Shown piece by piece: positions 10,288 through 22,278 of a DNA stretch of 64,000 nucleotides. The notes beneath the pieces were generated by a model that saw only the letters and a list, made by a program, of their open reading frames with translations, searched no databases and was not told the DNA's origin. Origin of the DNA: an uncultured Agromyces sp. (GTDB taxonomy: Bacteria; Actinomycetota; Actinomycetes; Actinomycetales; Microbacteriaceae); assembly GCA_913053875.1 (NCBI GenBank), contig CAJXGN010000005.1, positions 186,001 through 250,000 of the forward strand, given 5' to 3'. The translations under genes and the position numbers were made by a program. Each line of letters opens with the position of its first letter. Within the stretch, counting starts at the first letter, position 1.

Positions 10288-10791
10288 TCAGTCGCGCGCG
10301 ATCGCCGCGTAGCGCCCGCCGGTGACGGCGAGCAGGTCGTCGGGCGCGAGCTCGAGGTCGAGCCCGCGGCGGCCGCCCGAGACGAGGATGGCCTCGAACA
10401 GGATCGCGGTCTCGTCGAGCACCGTCGGCGCGGGCGTGCGCTGCCCGATCGGGCTGATGCCGCCGACCACGTAGCCCGTGCGCCGTTCGGCGGCAGCCGG
10501 GTCGGCCATGCGCGCCTTCTTGCCGCCGGCCGCGGCCGCGAGCGCCTTCAGGTCGAGCTGGCCCGAGACGGGCACGATGCCGACGACCAGCTCGCCGTCG
10601 ACGTCGGCGAGCAGCGTCTTGAACACCCGCTCGGGCTCGACGCCGAGCGCCTCGGCGGCCTCGAGCCCGTACGCCTGGGCGCGCGGGTCGTGCGCGTACG
10701 GCCGCAGTTCGTAGGCGACGCCGGCCGCGTCGAGCGCCACGGTCGCGGGCGTGCCGCCGCGCCCCGGGGCATCCGCTCGCTTCGCCATCAT
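10288..10791 (-). CDS. ybaK: Cys-tRNA(Pro) deacylase, YbaK/EbsC family
   Basis: 167 residues of the YbaK editing fold. These proteins hydrolyse cysteine wrongly attached to tRNA-Pro. Visible family blocks are TPATVALDAAGVAYELRPY near the N-terminus, ERVFKTLLADVDGE, and GYVVGGISPIGQRTPAP, which forms the substrate pocket. It starts ATGATG; either Met could be used. It lies 10 bp downstream of glgX on the same strand, so it is probably the tail of that transcript although functionally unrelated. Confidence 0.93.
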   Translation of the reverse strand: MMAKRADAPGRGGTPATVALDAAGVAYELRPYAHDPRAQAYGLEAAEALGVEPERVFKTLLADVDGELVVGIVPVSGQLDLKALAAAAGGKKARMADPAAAERRTGYVVGGISPIGQRTPAPTVLDETAILFEAILVSGGRRGLDLELAPDDLLAVTGGRYAAIARD

Positions 10792-10801
10792 GCCGACCCC
10801 C

Positions 10802-12844
10802 TCAGTGCGCCCGGAAGACCTGGATCGACGCGGGCCGCACCCGCACCGGGTCGCCGGGGCGACGCTCGCTGACCTGACGCGACGGCGTGTCGCGGCTCGA
10901 GTCCCAGAGCCGCGTGTACCCCTCGACGCCGTCGTGCGCGGGCAGGGTCACGCGCGTGCCGCGGTCGCGGCCGTGCAGCACGAGCAGCACGCGGTTGAAC
11001 GGCTCGGTCTCGGGGGTCGACGCAGCCAGGTACTGCAGGGTGCGCCGCTTCGGGTCCTCCCAGTCGTGGGCCGACATGGGCTCGCCGTGCACGTTGTACC
11101 AGTCCATCTGGGTCGCGCTGGGCGTGGTCTCGCCCGGGCGGCCGTAGCGCACCGGCCGCAGTGCGGGGTTCTCGCGACGCAGCCGGATGAGGTGGCGCGC
11201 GACGCGCAGCAGGTCGTCCTCCCACGGCTCGCGCTCCCAGTCGAACCAGGTCAGCTCGCCGTCCTGGCAGTAGGCGTTGTTGTTGCCGCGCTGCGAGCGC
11301 CCCCACTCGTCACCGGCGGTGAGCATCGGCACGCCCGCCGACAGCAGCAGCGTGCCGAGCAGGTTGCGCATGCTACGGCGACGGTCGGCGAGCACCGCCT
11401 CGTCGTCGGTCGGCCCCTCGACGCCGTGGTTGTACGAGCGGTTGTCGTTCGACCCGTCGCGGTTGTCCTCGCCGTTGCCGAGGTTGTGCTTGACGTCGTA
11501 GGCGGTCAGGTCGGCGAGCGTGAAGCCGTCGTGCGCCGTCACGAAGTTCAGGCTCGCGAGCGGCCCGCGCTCGGCCGCGAAGGTCTGCGCCGAACCGGCG
11601 ACGCTCGTCGCGAGCGGCCCGATGCCCGAGACCTGCTCGCGTCGCCGCTGCCGCCGCAGGTCGCCCAGCCAGAAGTCGCGGATGCGGTCGCGGTAGCCGT
11701 CGTTCCACTCGCTGAAGCCCGCGGGGAAGTTGCCGGTCTGCCACCCGCCCCAGCCCACGTCCCACGGCTCGGCGATGAGCTTCGAGGCGCCGATCACCGG
11801 GTCGTCGAGCATGCCGCGCAGCAGCGGGTGGTCGGGGGAGTAGCCGCCGTGGTCGCCGCGGCCGAGCGACGTGGCGAGGTCGAGCCGGAACCCGTCGACG
11901 CCCACCTCGTCGGCCCAGTACCGCATCGAGTCGAGCGCCATGCGCACCGGCGCACGGCCCCCGTAGTACACGGTGTTGCCGCATCCGGTGCTGTCGACGT
12001 ACGCGCCGTGCGCGTCCTGGCGGTAGTAGCCCGCGTTGTCGATGCCGCGCAGGTGGTACACGGGGCCGTTCGGGCCCTCCTCGGCCGTGTGGTTGTAGAC
12101 GACGTCGAGCACGACCTCGAGCCCCGCCTCGTGCAGCAGCTTCACCATGCCCTTGACCTCGCGGAGCACTGCGTCGGGGCCGCCCGCCTGCGCCGCGGGG
12201 CTCGCGTAGGCCGCGTGCGGGGCGAAGAAGCCGAGCGTGTTGTAGCCCCAGTAGTTCGTGAGGCCCTGGGTGAGCAGCCGCTGCTCGGGCACGAACGCGT
12301 GCACGGGCAGCAGCTCGACTGTCGTGACGCCCAGGTCGCGCAGGTACGCGATCGACGACTCGTGCGCGAGGCCCGCGTAGGTGCCGCGCAGCTCGGGCGG
12401 CACGTGGGGGTTGCGGCGGCTGAAGCCGCGCACGTGCAGCTCGTAGAGCACGGTGCGGTCCATCGGCACGCGGGGCTTCGTGGACCCGCCCCGGTCGAAG
12501 CCGCCGTCGACGATCGCCGAGCGCCAGCCGTCGCCGGGCACGCGCACGAGTCCGCGGGCGTACGGGTCGAGGAGGCGTCGCCGACGGTCGAAGGCGTGGT
12601 TGGGGCCCGTCGGACCGTCGACGCGCAGGGCATAGAGGCGTCCGGGCCGCAGTTCGGGGGAGTCGGCTGTCCAGACGCCGTGGCGGTCGCGCGTCATCTC
12701 GATGGAGGCGATCGACCACGCGGCATCCGCGGCGTCGGAGACCTCGCACCGCATCGAGGTGGCCGAGTGCGACCACACGCGCAGGCGTCCGCCCTCGGCG
12801 GTCGCGCGAACGCCGAGGTCGTGCAGCGCATCGCCCGACGTCAT
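10802..12844 (-). CDS. glgX: Glycogen debranching enzyme GlgX (isoamylase type)
   Basis: 680 residues. Hydrolyses alpha-1,6 branches, mainly on short limit-dextrin branches left by GlgP. An N-terminal CBM48-like domain (about 10-130) precedes a GH13_11 barrel with DGFRLDLATSLGR (nucleophile Asp), KLIAEPWDVG (acid/base Glu) and FVTAHDGFTLADL (third Asp). ATG at 12844 follows TACTGT (12852-12857, minus) by 8 nt, so it looks leaderless. Divergent from the cysteine desulfurase and followed by ybaK. Homologous TreX proteins are close relatives; the glgP/glgE/glgB context favours GlgX. Confidence 0.94.
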   Translation of the reverse strand: MTSGDALHDLGVRATAEGGRLRVWSHSATSMRCEVSDAADAAWSIASIEMTRDRHGVWTADSPELRPGRLYALRVDGPTGPNHAFDRRRRLLDPYARGLVRVPGDGWRSAIVDGGFDRGGSTKPRVPMDRTVLYELHVRGFSRRNPHVPPELRGTYAGLAHESSIAYLRDLGVTTVELLPVHAFVPEQRLLTQGLTNYWGYNTLGFFAPHAAYASPAAQAGGPDAVLREVKGMVKLLHEAGLEVVLDVVYNHTAEEGPNGPVYHLRGIDNAGYYRQDAHGAYVDSTGCGNTVYYGGRAPVRMALDSMRYWADEVGVDGFRLDLATSLGRGDHGGYSPDHPLLRGMLDDPVIGASKLIAEPWDVGWGGWQTGNFPAGFSEWNDGYRDRIRDFWLGDLRRQRRREQVSGIGPLATSVAGSAQTFAAERGPLASLNFVTAHDGFTLADLTAYDVKHNLGNGEDNRDGSNDNRSYNHGVEGPTDDEAVLADRRRSMRNLLGTLLLSAGVPMLTAGDEWGRSQRGNNNAYCQDGELTWFDWEREPWEDDLLRVARHLIRLRRENPALRPVRYGRPGETTPSATQMDWYNVHGEPMSAHDWEDPKRRTLQYLAASTPETEPFNRVLLVLHGRDRGTRVTLPAHDGVEGYTRLWDSSRDTPSRQVSERRPGDPVRVRPASIQVFRAH

Positions 12845-12910
12845 GCGATCTACAGTAGTTCGCGAGGCGGGGTGCCCCTGCCCACCCGAGCCGCAAGGGA
12901 GGTGGACGTC

Positions 12911-14149
12911 ATGACCGTCTACCTCGACCATGCCGCGACGACCCCGATGCTGCCCGAGGCGATCGCCGCGCTCACCGACGCGCTCGGTCGCGTGGGCAAC
13001 CCGTCGTCCATCCACGCCGCCGGGCAGGAGGCCAAGCGCCTGCTCGAGGGCGCGCGCGAGACCATCGCCGCGACGCTCGACTGCGACCCGATCGAGGTCG
13101 TGCTCACGGGCGGCGGCACCGAGGCCGTGAACCTCGCGATCAAGGGCCTGTGGTGGGCCAGGCAGGCGGATGCCCCCGAGCCGGCCGCGCCCGGCACCGC
13201 GCGGCCGCGCGTGCTCATGCCCGCGGGGGAGCACCACGCGACGATCGACACCGTCGAGTGGCTCGAGGCCCACGAGGGCGCGGTGGTCGAGGAGATTCCG
13301 CTCGACGCGCTCGGCCGGGTCGACGTCGACGCGTTCGCGCGCGCGCTCGCGCACTCGCCCGAGACGATCGCGCTCGCCACCATGCTCTGGGCCAACAACG
13401 AGGTCGGCACGCTGCAGCCGGTCGCCGAGGTCGCGGCGCTCGCCGCGGACGCCGGGGTGCCGCTGCACGTCGACGCGATCGCCGCCTACGGGCACGTGCC
13501 GGTGCGGTTCGCTGCGGCGCGCGCGGCGAGCGGGTCCGGCGGGGCGGGACTCGTCGCGCTGAGCGTGTCCGCGCACAAGATCGGCGGTCCGGTGGGGGCG
13601 GGCGCGCTCGTGCTGGCGCGGTCGGCGCGGGTCGAACCGCTGCTGCACGGCGGCGGGCAGCAGCGGCGCATCCGGTCGGGCACGCAGGACGTGGCGGCGG
13701 CGGTGTCGTTCGCCGCAGCGGCATCGGTCGCCGCCGACTCCCTCGACGCCGAGGCCGCTCGCGTGTCGGCGCTGCGCGACCGCCTCGTGGCCGGCGTGCG
13801 CGAGGCGGTGCCCGACGCGGTGCCGAGCGGCGACCCGGTCGACCGGCTGCCGGGCAACGCGCACTTCGCCTTCCCCGGCTGCGAGGGCGACTCGCTGCTG
13901 TTCCTGCTCGACATGGCGGGCGTCGCCGTCTCGACCGGGTCGGCCTGCCAGGCGGGCGTGGCGGAGCCGTCGCACGTGCTGCGCGCGATGGGGCGCAGCG
14001 AGGCCGACTCGCGCGGCGCGCTGCGCGTGACCCTCGGCCGCACGACGACCGACGCCGGCGTCGACGCGTTCCTCGCCGCGCTGCCCGCCGCGCACGAGGC
14101 CGCCGCCCGCGCCGGCCTCGCCGCGCGCGCCACCTCGTTCGACCGCTGA
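12911..14149 (+). CDS. Cysteine desulfurase, NifS/IscS family
   Basis: 412 residues. Takes sulfur from L-cysteine as an enzyme persulfide for tRNA thiolation and Fe-S clusters. It starts MTVYLDHAATTPMLPEA; the pyridoxal-phosphate lysine is Lys223 in SAHKIGGP and the persulfide cysteine is Cys346 in STGSACQAG, with the short loop of class I IscS-type enzymes. AAGGGAGG 8 nt upstream of ATG 12911 supports the start. Only a 64-residue membrane protein separates it from mnmA, the MnmA thiouridylase being the expected sulfur acceptor. Mycobacterium tuberculosis has the same iscS-mnmA neighbourhood. Confidence 0.94.
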   Translation: MTVYLDHAATTPMLPEAIAALTDALGRVGNPSSIHAAGQEAKRLLEGARETIAATLDCDPIEVVLTGGGTEAVNLAIKGLWWARQADAPEPAAPGTARPRVLMPAGEHHATIDTVEWLEAHEGAVVEEIPLDALGRVDVDAFARALAHSPETIALATMLWANNEVGTLQPVAEVAALAADAGVPLHVDAIAAYGHVPVRFAAARAASGSGGAGLVALSVSAHKIGGPVGAGALVLARSARVEPLLHGGGQQRRIRSGTQDVAAAVSFAAAASVAADSLDAEAARVSALRDRLVAGVREAVPDAVPSGDPVDRLPGNAHFAFPGCEGDSLLFLLDMAGVAVSTGSACQAGVAEPSHVLRAMGRSEADSRGALRVTLGRTTTDAGVDAFLAALPAAHEAAARAGLAARATSFDR

Positions 14150-14153
14150 GCGG

Positions 14154-14183
14154 TTGCGAGCGCTTCGGCGGTCGCAGTACGTT
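14154..14183 (+). promoter_or_regulatory. Promoter for the small membrane protein
   Basis: TTGCGA (14154-14159) and TACGTT (14178-14183) are spaced 18 bp apart, one of the better two-box promoters here. It starts just after the cysteine desulfurase stop and implies a leader of about 30 nt before a CGGAGGGAG ribosome site. Confidence 0.45.
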
Positions 14184-14218
14184 CGGCGGGAGGGACCCCC
14201 ACCGGAGGGAGCACCATC

Positions 14219-14413
14219 ATGGACCTGCCCTGGATCGCCTGGGTCGCGATCGTCGCCATCATCGCCGTGTTCGTCTACGCGAGCATCGCCGTGATCGCCA
14301 AGCAGCGCGGCGGCTCGAAAGAGGCCGAGGAGCGCCAGCGGCAGCTCGCCGCCGACGTCGAGGCGCTGCAGCGCCGGGTCGAGTCGCTCGAGGCCGGCCG
14401 GCCCCGATCCTGA
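14219..14413 (+). CDS. Small single-span membrane protein with coiled coil
   Basis: 64 residues, unrecognised. One membrane segment (about 4-27, [20 protein letters not shown]) is followed by a basic flank and a 30-residue charged coiled coil ([20 protein letters not shown] pattern). CGGAGGGAG lies 9 nt before the ATG, so it is probably a real gene. The layout resembles phage-shock or divisome-like small anchors, but that is only shape. It sits between cysteine desulfurase and mnmA. Confidence 0.72.
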   Translation: MDLPWIAWVAIVAIIAVFVYASIAVIAKQRGGSKEAEERQRQLAADVEALQRRVESLEAGRPRS

Positions 14414-14471
14414 CGCGGGGGCCGGTCCCGCGTCGGGCGGTCGTTCAGCGGCCGCTCGTACACTGGGGCGC

Positions 14472-15644
14472 ATGAAGGTCCTCGCAGCGATGTCGGGCGG
14501 CGTCGACAGCGCCGTCGCTGCGGCGCGCGCGGTGGAGGCCGGCCACGAGGTGGTCGGCGTGCACCTCGCGCTCAGCCGCATGCCCGGAACCCTGCGCACC
14601 GGCAGCCGCGGCTGCTGCACCATCGAGGACTCGATGGACGCCCGCCGCGCGGCCGACCTCCTCGGCATCCCGTTCTACGTCTGGGACTTCTCCGAGCGCT
14701 TCAAGGACGACGTCGTCGACGACTTCATCGCCGAGTACGCCGCCGGCCGCACGCCGAACCCGTGCATGCGCTGCAACGAGCGCATCAAGTTCGCCGCGCT
14801 GCTCGAGAAGGCGCTGGCGCTCGGCTTCGACGCGGTCTGCACGGGCCACTACGCCACCATCGAGACGGATGCCTCGGGGCACCGCGAGCTCCACCGCGCG
14901 AGCGCGGAGGCGAAGGACCAGTCCTACGTGCTCGGCGTGCTGACGGCCGACCAGCTCGCCCACGCGATGTTCCCGCTGGGCGACACCCCGTCGAAGGACC
15001 TCGTGCGCGCCGAGGCCGCCCGCCGCGGCCTCGCGGTGGCGCAGAAGCCCGACTCGTACGACATCTGCTTCATTCCCGACGGCGACACCAGCGCCTGGCT
15101 CGCCGAGCGCGTCGGCGTCGAGCCGGGCGACATCGTCGACCGAGCGGGCGAGGTCGTCGGCAGTCACGACGGTGCGCACGCGTTCACGGTCGGCCAGCGC
15201 CGGGGCCTCCGCCTCGGCACGCCGGCGCCCGACGGCAAGCCCCGCTTCGTGCTCGACGTGCGCCCCAAGGAGCGTAGGGTCGTCGTCGGCCCGCGCGAGG
15301 CGCTCGCGATCGCCGAGATCGCCGGGTCGCGCTTCACCTGGGCGGGCGAGCCGCCCGCCGACCCGACCGAGTCGTTCGCGTGCGAGGTGCAGATCCGCGC
15401 GCACGCCGACCCGGTGCCGGCGGTCGCCCGGGTGGCGATGCGGGCGACGGATGCGTCGGAGCAGGCGTCGGGCCCTGCCGCATCCGGCAGCTCGGCGGCA
15501 TCCGTCACCGAGCTCGTGATCACGCCCGACGCGCCGCTCGACGGCGTTGCACCGGGCCAGACCGCGGTCGTCTACGTCGGCACGCGCGTGCTCGGCCAGT
15601 GCACCATCGACCGCACGGTGAGCGCCGTGCCCGTCGGCGCGTAG
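14472..15644 (+). CDS. mnmA: tRNA-specific 2-thiouridylase MnmA
   Basis: 390 residues. Thiolates U34 of tRNA-Lys, -Glu and -Gln using persulfide from cysteine desulfurase. The PP-loop is [13 protein letters not shown] at the N-terminus; the catalytic cysteines are Cys98 in NPCMRCN and Cys199 in SYDICFIP, the usual spacing. ATG 14472 stands 8 nt after TACACT (14459-14464) with no ribosome site, so it appears leaderless. The Ala/Ser-rich stretch near residues 320-345 is an extra loop in the C-terminal barrel. Confidence 0.96.
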   Translation: MKVLAAMSGGVDSAVAAARAVEAGHEVVGVHLALSRMPGTLRTGSRGCCTIEDSMDARRAADLLGIPFYVWDFSERFKDDVVDDFIAEYAAGRTPNPCMRCNERIKFAALLEKALALGFDAVCTGHYATIETDASGHRELHRASAEAKDQSYVLGVLTADQLAHAMFPLGDTPSKDLVRAEAARRGLAVAQKPDSYDICFIPDGDTSAWLAERVGVEPGDIVDRAGEVVGSHDGAHAFTVGQRRGLRLGTPAPDGKPRFVLDVRPKERRVVVGPREALAIAEIAGSRFTWAGEPPADPTESFACEVQIRAHADPVPAVARVAMRATDASEQASGPAASGSSAASVTELVITPDAPLDGVAPGQTAVVYVGTRVLGQCTIDRTVSAVPVGA

Positions 15645-15730
15645 GCGCTGCCGCACCGACCGCATCGCCGGGTGGCGTCGTCTCGATTCGGCCGCCCGCA
15701 GCGAGTCGACGTGTCGGCCGACTTCCCTAG

Positions 15731-18127
<2,397 letters not shown>

Positions 18128-18146
18128 TCCGGGCCCCGCGCCCCGA

Positions 18147-18152
18147 TAGAAT
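18147..18152 (+). promoter_or_regulatory. -10 element of the gatCAB operon
   Basis: TAGAAT lies 38 bp before the gatC start, giving a leader of about 30 nt. No strong -35. The gene is preceded by GGAGCAGT. Confidence 0.45.
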
Positions 18153-18189
18153 CGCTGACGCATCCCCCTCCCCGACACGACGGAGCAGT

Positions 18190-18489
18190 ATGTCCGACAT
18201 CACGGCGGAGCAGGTCGCGCACCTCGCGAACCTCGCCCGCATCGCGCTCACCGACGACGAGGTGACGAGCCTCACGAAGGAGCTCGGCCAGATCATGCAC
18301 GCGGTCGAGCAGGTGAGCGAGGTGGCGACGCCCGACGTGCCGGCGACCAGCCACCCCATCCCGATGCAGAACGTCTTCCGCGACGACGTCGTCGGCGCGA
18401 CGCTGACCCCGGCCGAGGCCGTGGCGGGCGCGCCCGAGCACGACGGCGCGCGGTTCAAGGTCTCGGCGATCCTGGGGGAGGAGCAGTGA
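18190..18489 (+). CDS. gatC: Asp/Glu-tRNA(Asn/Gln) amidotransferase subunit C
   Basis: 99 residues, normal length. Scaffold subunit that wraps GatA and GatB in the amidotransferase making Gln-tRNA(Gln) and/or Asn-tRNA(Asn). The family pattern is clear: [21 protein letters not shown] at the N-terminus, PMQNVFRDD in the middle and an AP.H....FKVP-like end. It overlaps gatA by a GTGA junction. Confidence 0.95.
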   Translation: MSDITAEQVAHLANLARIALTDDEVTSLTKELGQIMHAVEQVSEVATPDVPATSHPIPMQNVFRDDVVGATLTPAEAVAGAPEHDGARFKVSAILGEEQ

Positions 18490-20021
18490 GCCGGGACCTG
18501 ACCCGCCTCGGGGCATCCGCACTCGCCGACGCCCTCTCCTCCGGCGAGGTGAGCGCCGTCGAGGCGACCCGCGCCCACCTCGACCGCATCGAGGCGGTCG
18601 ACTCGTCGGTGCACGCGTTCCTGCACGTGGCGACGGATGCCGCGCTGGCCGACGCCGAGCGCATCGACCGCGCCCGCGCCGCCGGTGAGCCCCTCGGGCC
18701 GCTCGCGGGCGTGCCGATCGCGATCAAGGACGTGCTCGTCACCAAGGACATGCCGTCGACCGCCGGCTCGCGCATCCTCGAGGGCTGGATGCCCCCGTAC
18801 GACGCGACGCCCGTGGCACGCGTGCGCGAGGCGGGCATGGTGCCCCTCGGCAAGACGAACATGGACGAGTTCGCCATGGGCTCGTCGACCGAGCACTCCG
18901 CGTACGGGCCCACCTACAACCCGTGGGACCTCGAGCGGATCCCCGGCGGCTCGGGCGGCGGTTCGGCCGCGGCCGTCGCGGCCTTCGAGGCGCCGCTCGC
19001 GCTCGGTTCCGACACCGGCGGCTCGATCCGCCAGCCCGCGCACGTGACCGGCACGGTCGGCGTGAAGCCCACCTACGGCGGCGTGAGCCGCTACGGCTCG
19101 ATCGCACTGGCCTCCTCGCTCGACCAGGTCGGCCCGGTCACGCGCACCGTGCTCGATGCCGCGCTGCTGCACGACGTCATCGGCGGGTACGACCCGCACG
19201 ACTCCACGTCGATCCCCGACCCGTGGCCGTCCATGGCCGACGCGGTGCGCAACGCCGACGTGCAGGGCCTGAAGGTCGGCGTCATCCGCGAGCTCGACGG
19301 CAAGGGCTTCCAGCCCGGCGTGCTCGCCCGCTTCCACGAGGCGCTCGCACTGCTCGAGCGCAACGGCGCCGAGATCGTCGAGGTGAGCACCCCGCACTTC
19401 GAATACGCGATCGCCGCGTACTACCTGATCCTCCCCGCCGAGGCCTCCAGCAACCTCGCGAAGTTCGACTCGGTGCGCTTCGGCCTGCGGGTCACGCCGC
19501 CCGGCGGTGGCACGGTCGAGGAGGTCATGGCCGCGACCCGCGAGGCCGGCTTCGGCCCCGAGGTCAAGCGCCGCATCATCCTCGGCACGTACGCGCTCTC
19601 GGCCGGCTACTACGACGCGTACTACGGCAGCGCGCAGAAGGTGCGCACGCTCGTGCAGCGCGACTTCGACCAGGCGTTCGCATCGGTCGACGTGCTCGCG
19701 TCGCCCACCGCGCCGACCACCGCGTTCAAGCTCGGCGAGAAGCTCGACGACCCGGTGTCGATGTACCTCAACGACGTCGCGACCATCCCGGCGAACCTCG
19801 CGGGCGTGCCCGGCATCTCGCTGCCGTCGGGCCTCGCCGACGAGGACGGCCTGCCCGTGGGCATCCAGTTCCTCGCCCCCGCGCGCCAGGACGCGCGCCT
19901 GTACGGCGTCGGCGGTGCGCTCGAACGCCTGCTCGAGGCGGAGTGGGGCGGCCCGCTGCTCGACCGCGCGCCGTCGCTCGCACCCAATGAGATGACCGCC
20001 GCCGAGGAGGGTGCCGTCTGA
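18486..20021 (+). CDS. gatA: Asp/Glu-tRNA(Asn/Gln) amidotransferase subunit A
   Basis: 511 residues. Amidase-signature glutaminase subunit that releases ammonia for the GatB site. The Ser-cisSer-Lys triad is visible: Lys81 in AIKDVLV, Ser156 in [10 protein letters not shown] and Ser180 in [14 protein letters not shown] at 18486 overlaps the gatC stop by 4 nt; the gatA TGA overlaps the gatB ATG by one base, so the three subunits are translationally coupled. Confidence 0.97.
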   Translation: MSRDLTRLGASALADALSSGEVSAVEATRAHLDRIEAVDSSVHAFLHVATDAALADAERIDRARAAGEPLGPLAGVPIAIKDVLVTKDMPSTAGSRILEGWMPPYDATPVARVREAGMVPLGKTNMDEFAMGSSTEHSAYGPTYNPWDLERIPGGSGGGSAAAVAAFEAPLALGSDTGGSIRQPAHVTGTVGVKPTYGGVSRYGSIALASSLDQVGPVTRTVLDAALLHDVIGGYDPHDSTSIPDPWPSMADAVRNADVQGLKVGVIRELDGKGFQPGVLARFHEALALLERNGAEIVEVSTPHFEYAIAAYYLILPAEASSNLAKFDSVRFGLRVTPPGGGTVEEVMAATREAGFGPEVKRRIILGTYALSAGYYDAYYGSAQKVRTLVQRDFDQAFASVDVLASPTAPTTAFKLGEKLDDPVSMYLNDVATIPANLAGVPGISLPSGLADEDGLPVGIQFLAPARQDARLYGVGGALERLLEAEWGGPLLDRAPSLAPNEMTAAEEGAV

Positions 20022-21538
20022 TGGCCCGCGCAGAACTGATGGACTTCGACCAGGCGCTCGAGCTGTTCGAGCCGGTCATCGGCCTCGAGGTGCACGTCGA
20101 GCTGAACACCGTCACGAAGATGTTCTCGCCGGCGCCCAACCCGGCGAACGCGGCGTACCACGACGCGGAGCCGAACACGCTCGTCTCGCCGGTCTGCCTC
20201 GGCCTGCCTGGGTCGCTCCCTGTGGTGAACGGCGACGCCGTGCGCAAGTCGATCAGCCTGGGCCTCGCGCTCGGCTGCGACATCGCGGAGTCCAGCCGCT
20301 TCGCCCGGAAGAACTACTTCTACCCCGACCTCGCGAAGGACTACCAGATCTCGCAGTACGACGAGCCGATCGCGCACGACGGCGAGGTCGAGGTCGAGAT
20401 CTCCGACGGCCGCGTGTTCCGCGTGCCGATCGAGCGCGCCCACATGGAGGAGGACGCGGGCAAGCTCACGCACGTGGGCGGCGCCACCGGTCGCATCCAG
20501 GGCGCCGAGTACTCGCTCGTCGACTACAACCGCGCCGGGGTGCCGCTCGTCGAGATCGTGACACGGCCCATCTTCGGTGCCGAGGCGGATGCCCCCGAGG
20601 TGGCGAAGGCCTACGTGTCGACCATCCGCGACATCGCGCTCTCGCTCGGCATCTCGGAGGCGCGCATGGAGCGCGGCAACCTCCGCTGCGACGCGAACGT
20701 CTCGCTGCGCCCGCGCGGGCAGGAGGCGCTCGGCATCCGCACCGAGACGAAGAACGTGAACTCGTTCCGCTCGATCGAGCGGGCCGTGCGCTACGAGATC
20801 CAGCGCCAGGCGGCGATCCTCGCGAAGGGCGGCTCGATCACGCAGGAGACCCGCCACTGGCACGAGGACACCGGCACCACGAGCCCGGGTCGCCCGAAGT
20901 CCGACGCGGACGATTACCGGTACTTCCCCGAGCCCGACCTGCTGCCGGTCGTGCCGTCGGCCGAGCTGATCGAGGAGCTCCGCGCGGCGCTGCCCGAGGC
21001 GCCCGCGGCCCGTCGTCGCCGTCTCAAGGCCGAGTGGGGCTTCACCGACCTCGAGTTCCAGGACGTCGCCAACGGCGGCCTGCTGAACGAGGTGGCCGAG
21101 ACGATCGCCGCGGGCGCCACGCCCGCCGCCGCCCGCAAGTGGTGGACCGGCGAGCTCACGCGTCTCGCCAACGCGGCCGACACCGACGCCGCGAGCCTCG
21201 CGACGCCCGCGCAGGTGGCCGAACTCGCCGCGCTGGTCGACGCGGGCACCCTGACCGACCGACTGGCCCGCCAGGTGCTCGAGGGCGTCATCGCGGGCGA
21301 GGGCTCGCCGCAGGAGGTCGTCGATGCCCGCGGGCTCGCGGTCGTCTCCGACGACGGCCCGCTCATCGCGGCGATCGACGAGGCGCTCGCGGCCCAGCCC
21401 GACGTGCTCGCGAAGATCCGCGACGGCAAGGTGCAGGCCGCCGGCGCGATCATCGGTGCGGTCATGAAGGCCATGCGGGGCCAGGCGGATGCCGCGCGCG
21501 TGCGCGAGCTCATCCTCGAGCGCGCCGCGGCCGAGTAG
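20021..21538 (+). CDS. gatB: Asp/Glu-tRNA(Asn/Gln) amidotransferase subunit B
   Basis: 505 residues. Kinase/transamidase subunit that activates misacylated Glu-tRNA(Gln) or Asp-tRNA(Asn) and transfers ammonia. It contains [11 protein letters not shown] near residue 20, the [16 protein letters not shown] block, DANVSLRP, and [18 protein letters not shown] ([15 protein letters not shown]) sequence, then the C-terminal YqeY-like tail (about 350-505). Last gene of gatCAB; a hairpin follows 10 nt downstream. Confidence 0.97.
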   Translation: MARAELMDFDQALELFEPVIGLEVHVELNTVTKMFSPAPNPANAAYHDAEPNTLVSPVCLGLPGSLPVVNGDAVRKSISLGLALGCDIAESSRFARKNYFYPDLAKDYQISQYDEPIAHDGEVEVEISDGRVFRVPIERAHMEEDAGKLTHVGGATGRIQGAEYSLVDYNRAGVPLVEIVTRPIFGAEADAPEVAKAYVSTIRDIALSLGISEARMERGNLRCDANVSLRPRGQEALGIRTETKNVNSFRSIERAVRYEIQRQAAILAKGGSITQETRHWHEDTGTTSPGRPKSDADDYRYFPEPDLLPVVPSAELIEELRAALPEAPAARRRRLKAEWGFTDLEFQDVANGGLLNEVAETIAAGATPAAARKWWTGELTRLANAADTDAASLATPAQVAELAALVDAGTLTDRLARQVLEGVIAGEGSPQEVVDARGLAVVSDDGPLIAAIDEALAAQPDVLAKIRDGKVQAAGAIIGAVMKAMRGQADAARVRELILERAAAE

Positions 21539-21548
21539 CCCATTCGTG

Positions 21549-21576
21549 GCCGGCTGAGGGGCGACTCCCAGCCGGC
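21549..21576 (+). terminator. Hairpin after gatB
   Basis: GCCGGCTG (21549-21556) and CAGCCGGC (21569-21576) form a perfect 8-bp stem around a 12-nt loop, starting 10 nt after the gatB stop. No T-tract follows. Likely intrinsic terminator of the gatCAB transcript. Confidence 0.55.
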
Positions 21577-21592
21577 TCAAGGCTGCCCTGCC

Positions 21593-21598
21593 TAGGGT
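21593..21598 (+). promoter_or_regulatory. -10 element for the 21636 gene
   Basis: TAGGGT sits 38 bp upstream of the ATG at 21636, immediately after the gatB hairpin, so the downstream gene probably has its own promoter. Confidence 0.35.
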
Positions 21599-21635
21599 GG
21601 CTCTTCCATCGACCCCGCACGGAAGCGAGACGACC

Positions 21636-22223
21636 ATGGGATTCCTCGACCGACTGCTCGGCCGCGACGAGCCGCAGTACGCCGCATCCACTCCGCCGCG
21701 CGCGCCGGGGCGACAGCCGCTGTCGGAGGATGAGCTGGCGGTCGAGCGCTACCGCTACCTGCTGCGCACCGCGCCGCCCGAGGCCGTCGAGCAGGCGCAC
21801 AACGAGGCGTTCGCGAAGCTGACGCCCGAGCAGCGCCGACTCGTCTACCAGCGCCTCTCGGAGGAGGCCGCCGCAGGGGATGCGCCCGCGAGCGACCAGC
21901 CCGGCGACCTGGCGCGCGCCGCGACGCGTTCGGAGCTGCGCGAGCCAGGATCGATGGAGCGCGCGTTCTCCGACCGCGGCGCGAGCAACGGCCCGTCGTT
22001 CGGCCAGATGTTCGGCAGCTCGATGCTCGGCACCATCGCCGGCTTCGTGATCGGCTCGGCGATCGCCAACGCGTTCCTGCCCGATGTGTCCTCCTTCGAC
22101 GCGGGTGCGACGGATGCCGGTGCGACCGACGCGTCGGCCGACGCATCCGGCGGCGACTGGGGCGGCGACGCCGGCGGGTTCGGCGACTTCGGGGGCGACT
22201 TCGGCGGAGACTTCGGGTTCTGA
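21636..22223 (+). CDS. Hypothetical protein with Gly/Asp-rich tail
   Basis: 195 residues, not recognised. ATG 21636 is chosen over one 39 nt upstream because GGAAGCGAG precedes it. Residues 1-90 are charged and helical (AVERYRYLLRTAPPEAVEQA). About 110-150 form one Gly-rich hydrophobic segment (FGSSMLGTIAGFVIGSAIAN), possibly a membrane hairpin. The tail repeats GDFGGDFGGDFGF after an Asp/Ala-rich linker. This resembles small actinobacterial proteins with disordered GGDFGG tails near cell-envelope genes, with no known role. Confidence 0.7.
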   Translation: MGFLDRLLGRDEPQYAASTPPRAPGRQPLSEDELAVERYRYLLRTAPPEAVEQAHNEAFAKLTPEQRRLVYQRLSEEAAAGDAPASDQPGDLARAATRSELREPGSMERAFSDRGASNGPSFGQMFGSSMLGTIAGFVIGSAIANAFLPDVSSFDAGATDAGATDASADASGGDWGGDAGGFGDFGGDFGGDFGF

Positions 22224-22278
22224 TCCCGGGCCGGCCGACGTCGCGCCTCGCGACGGCGGTCGGCGATACCCTCGCACC

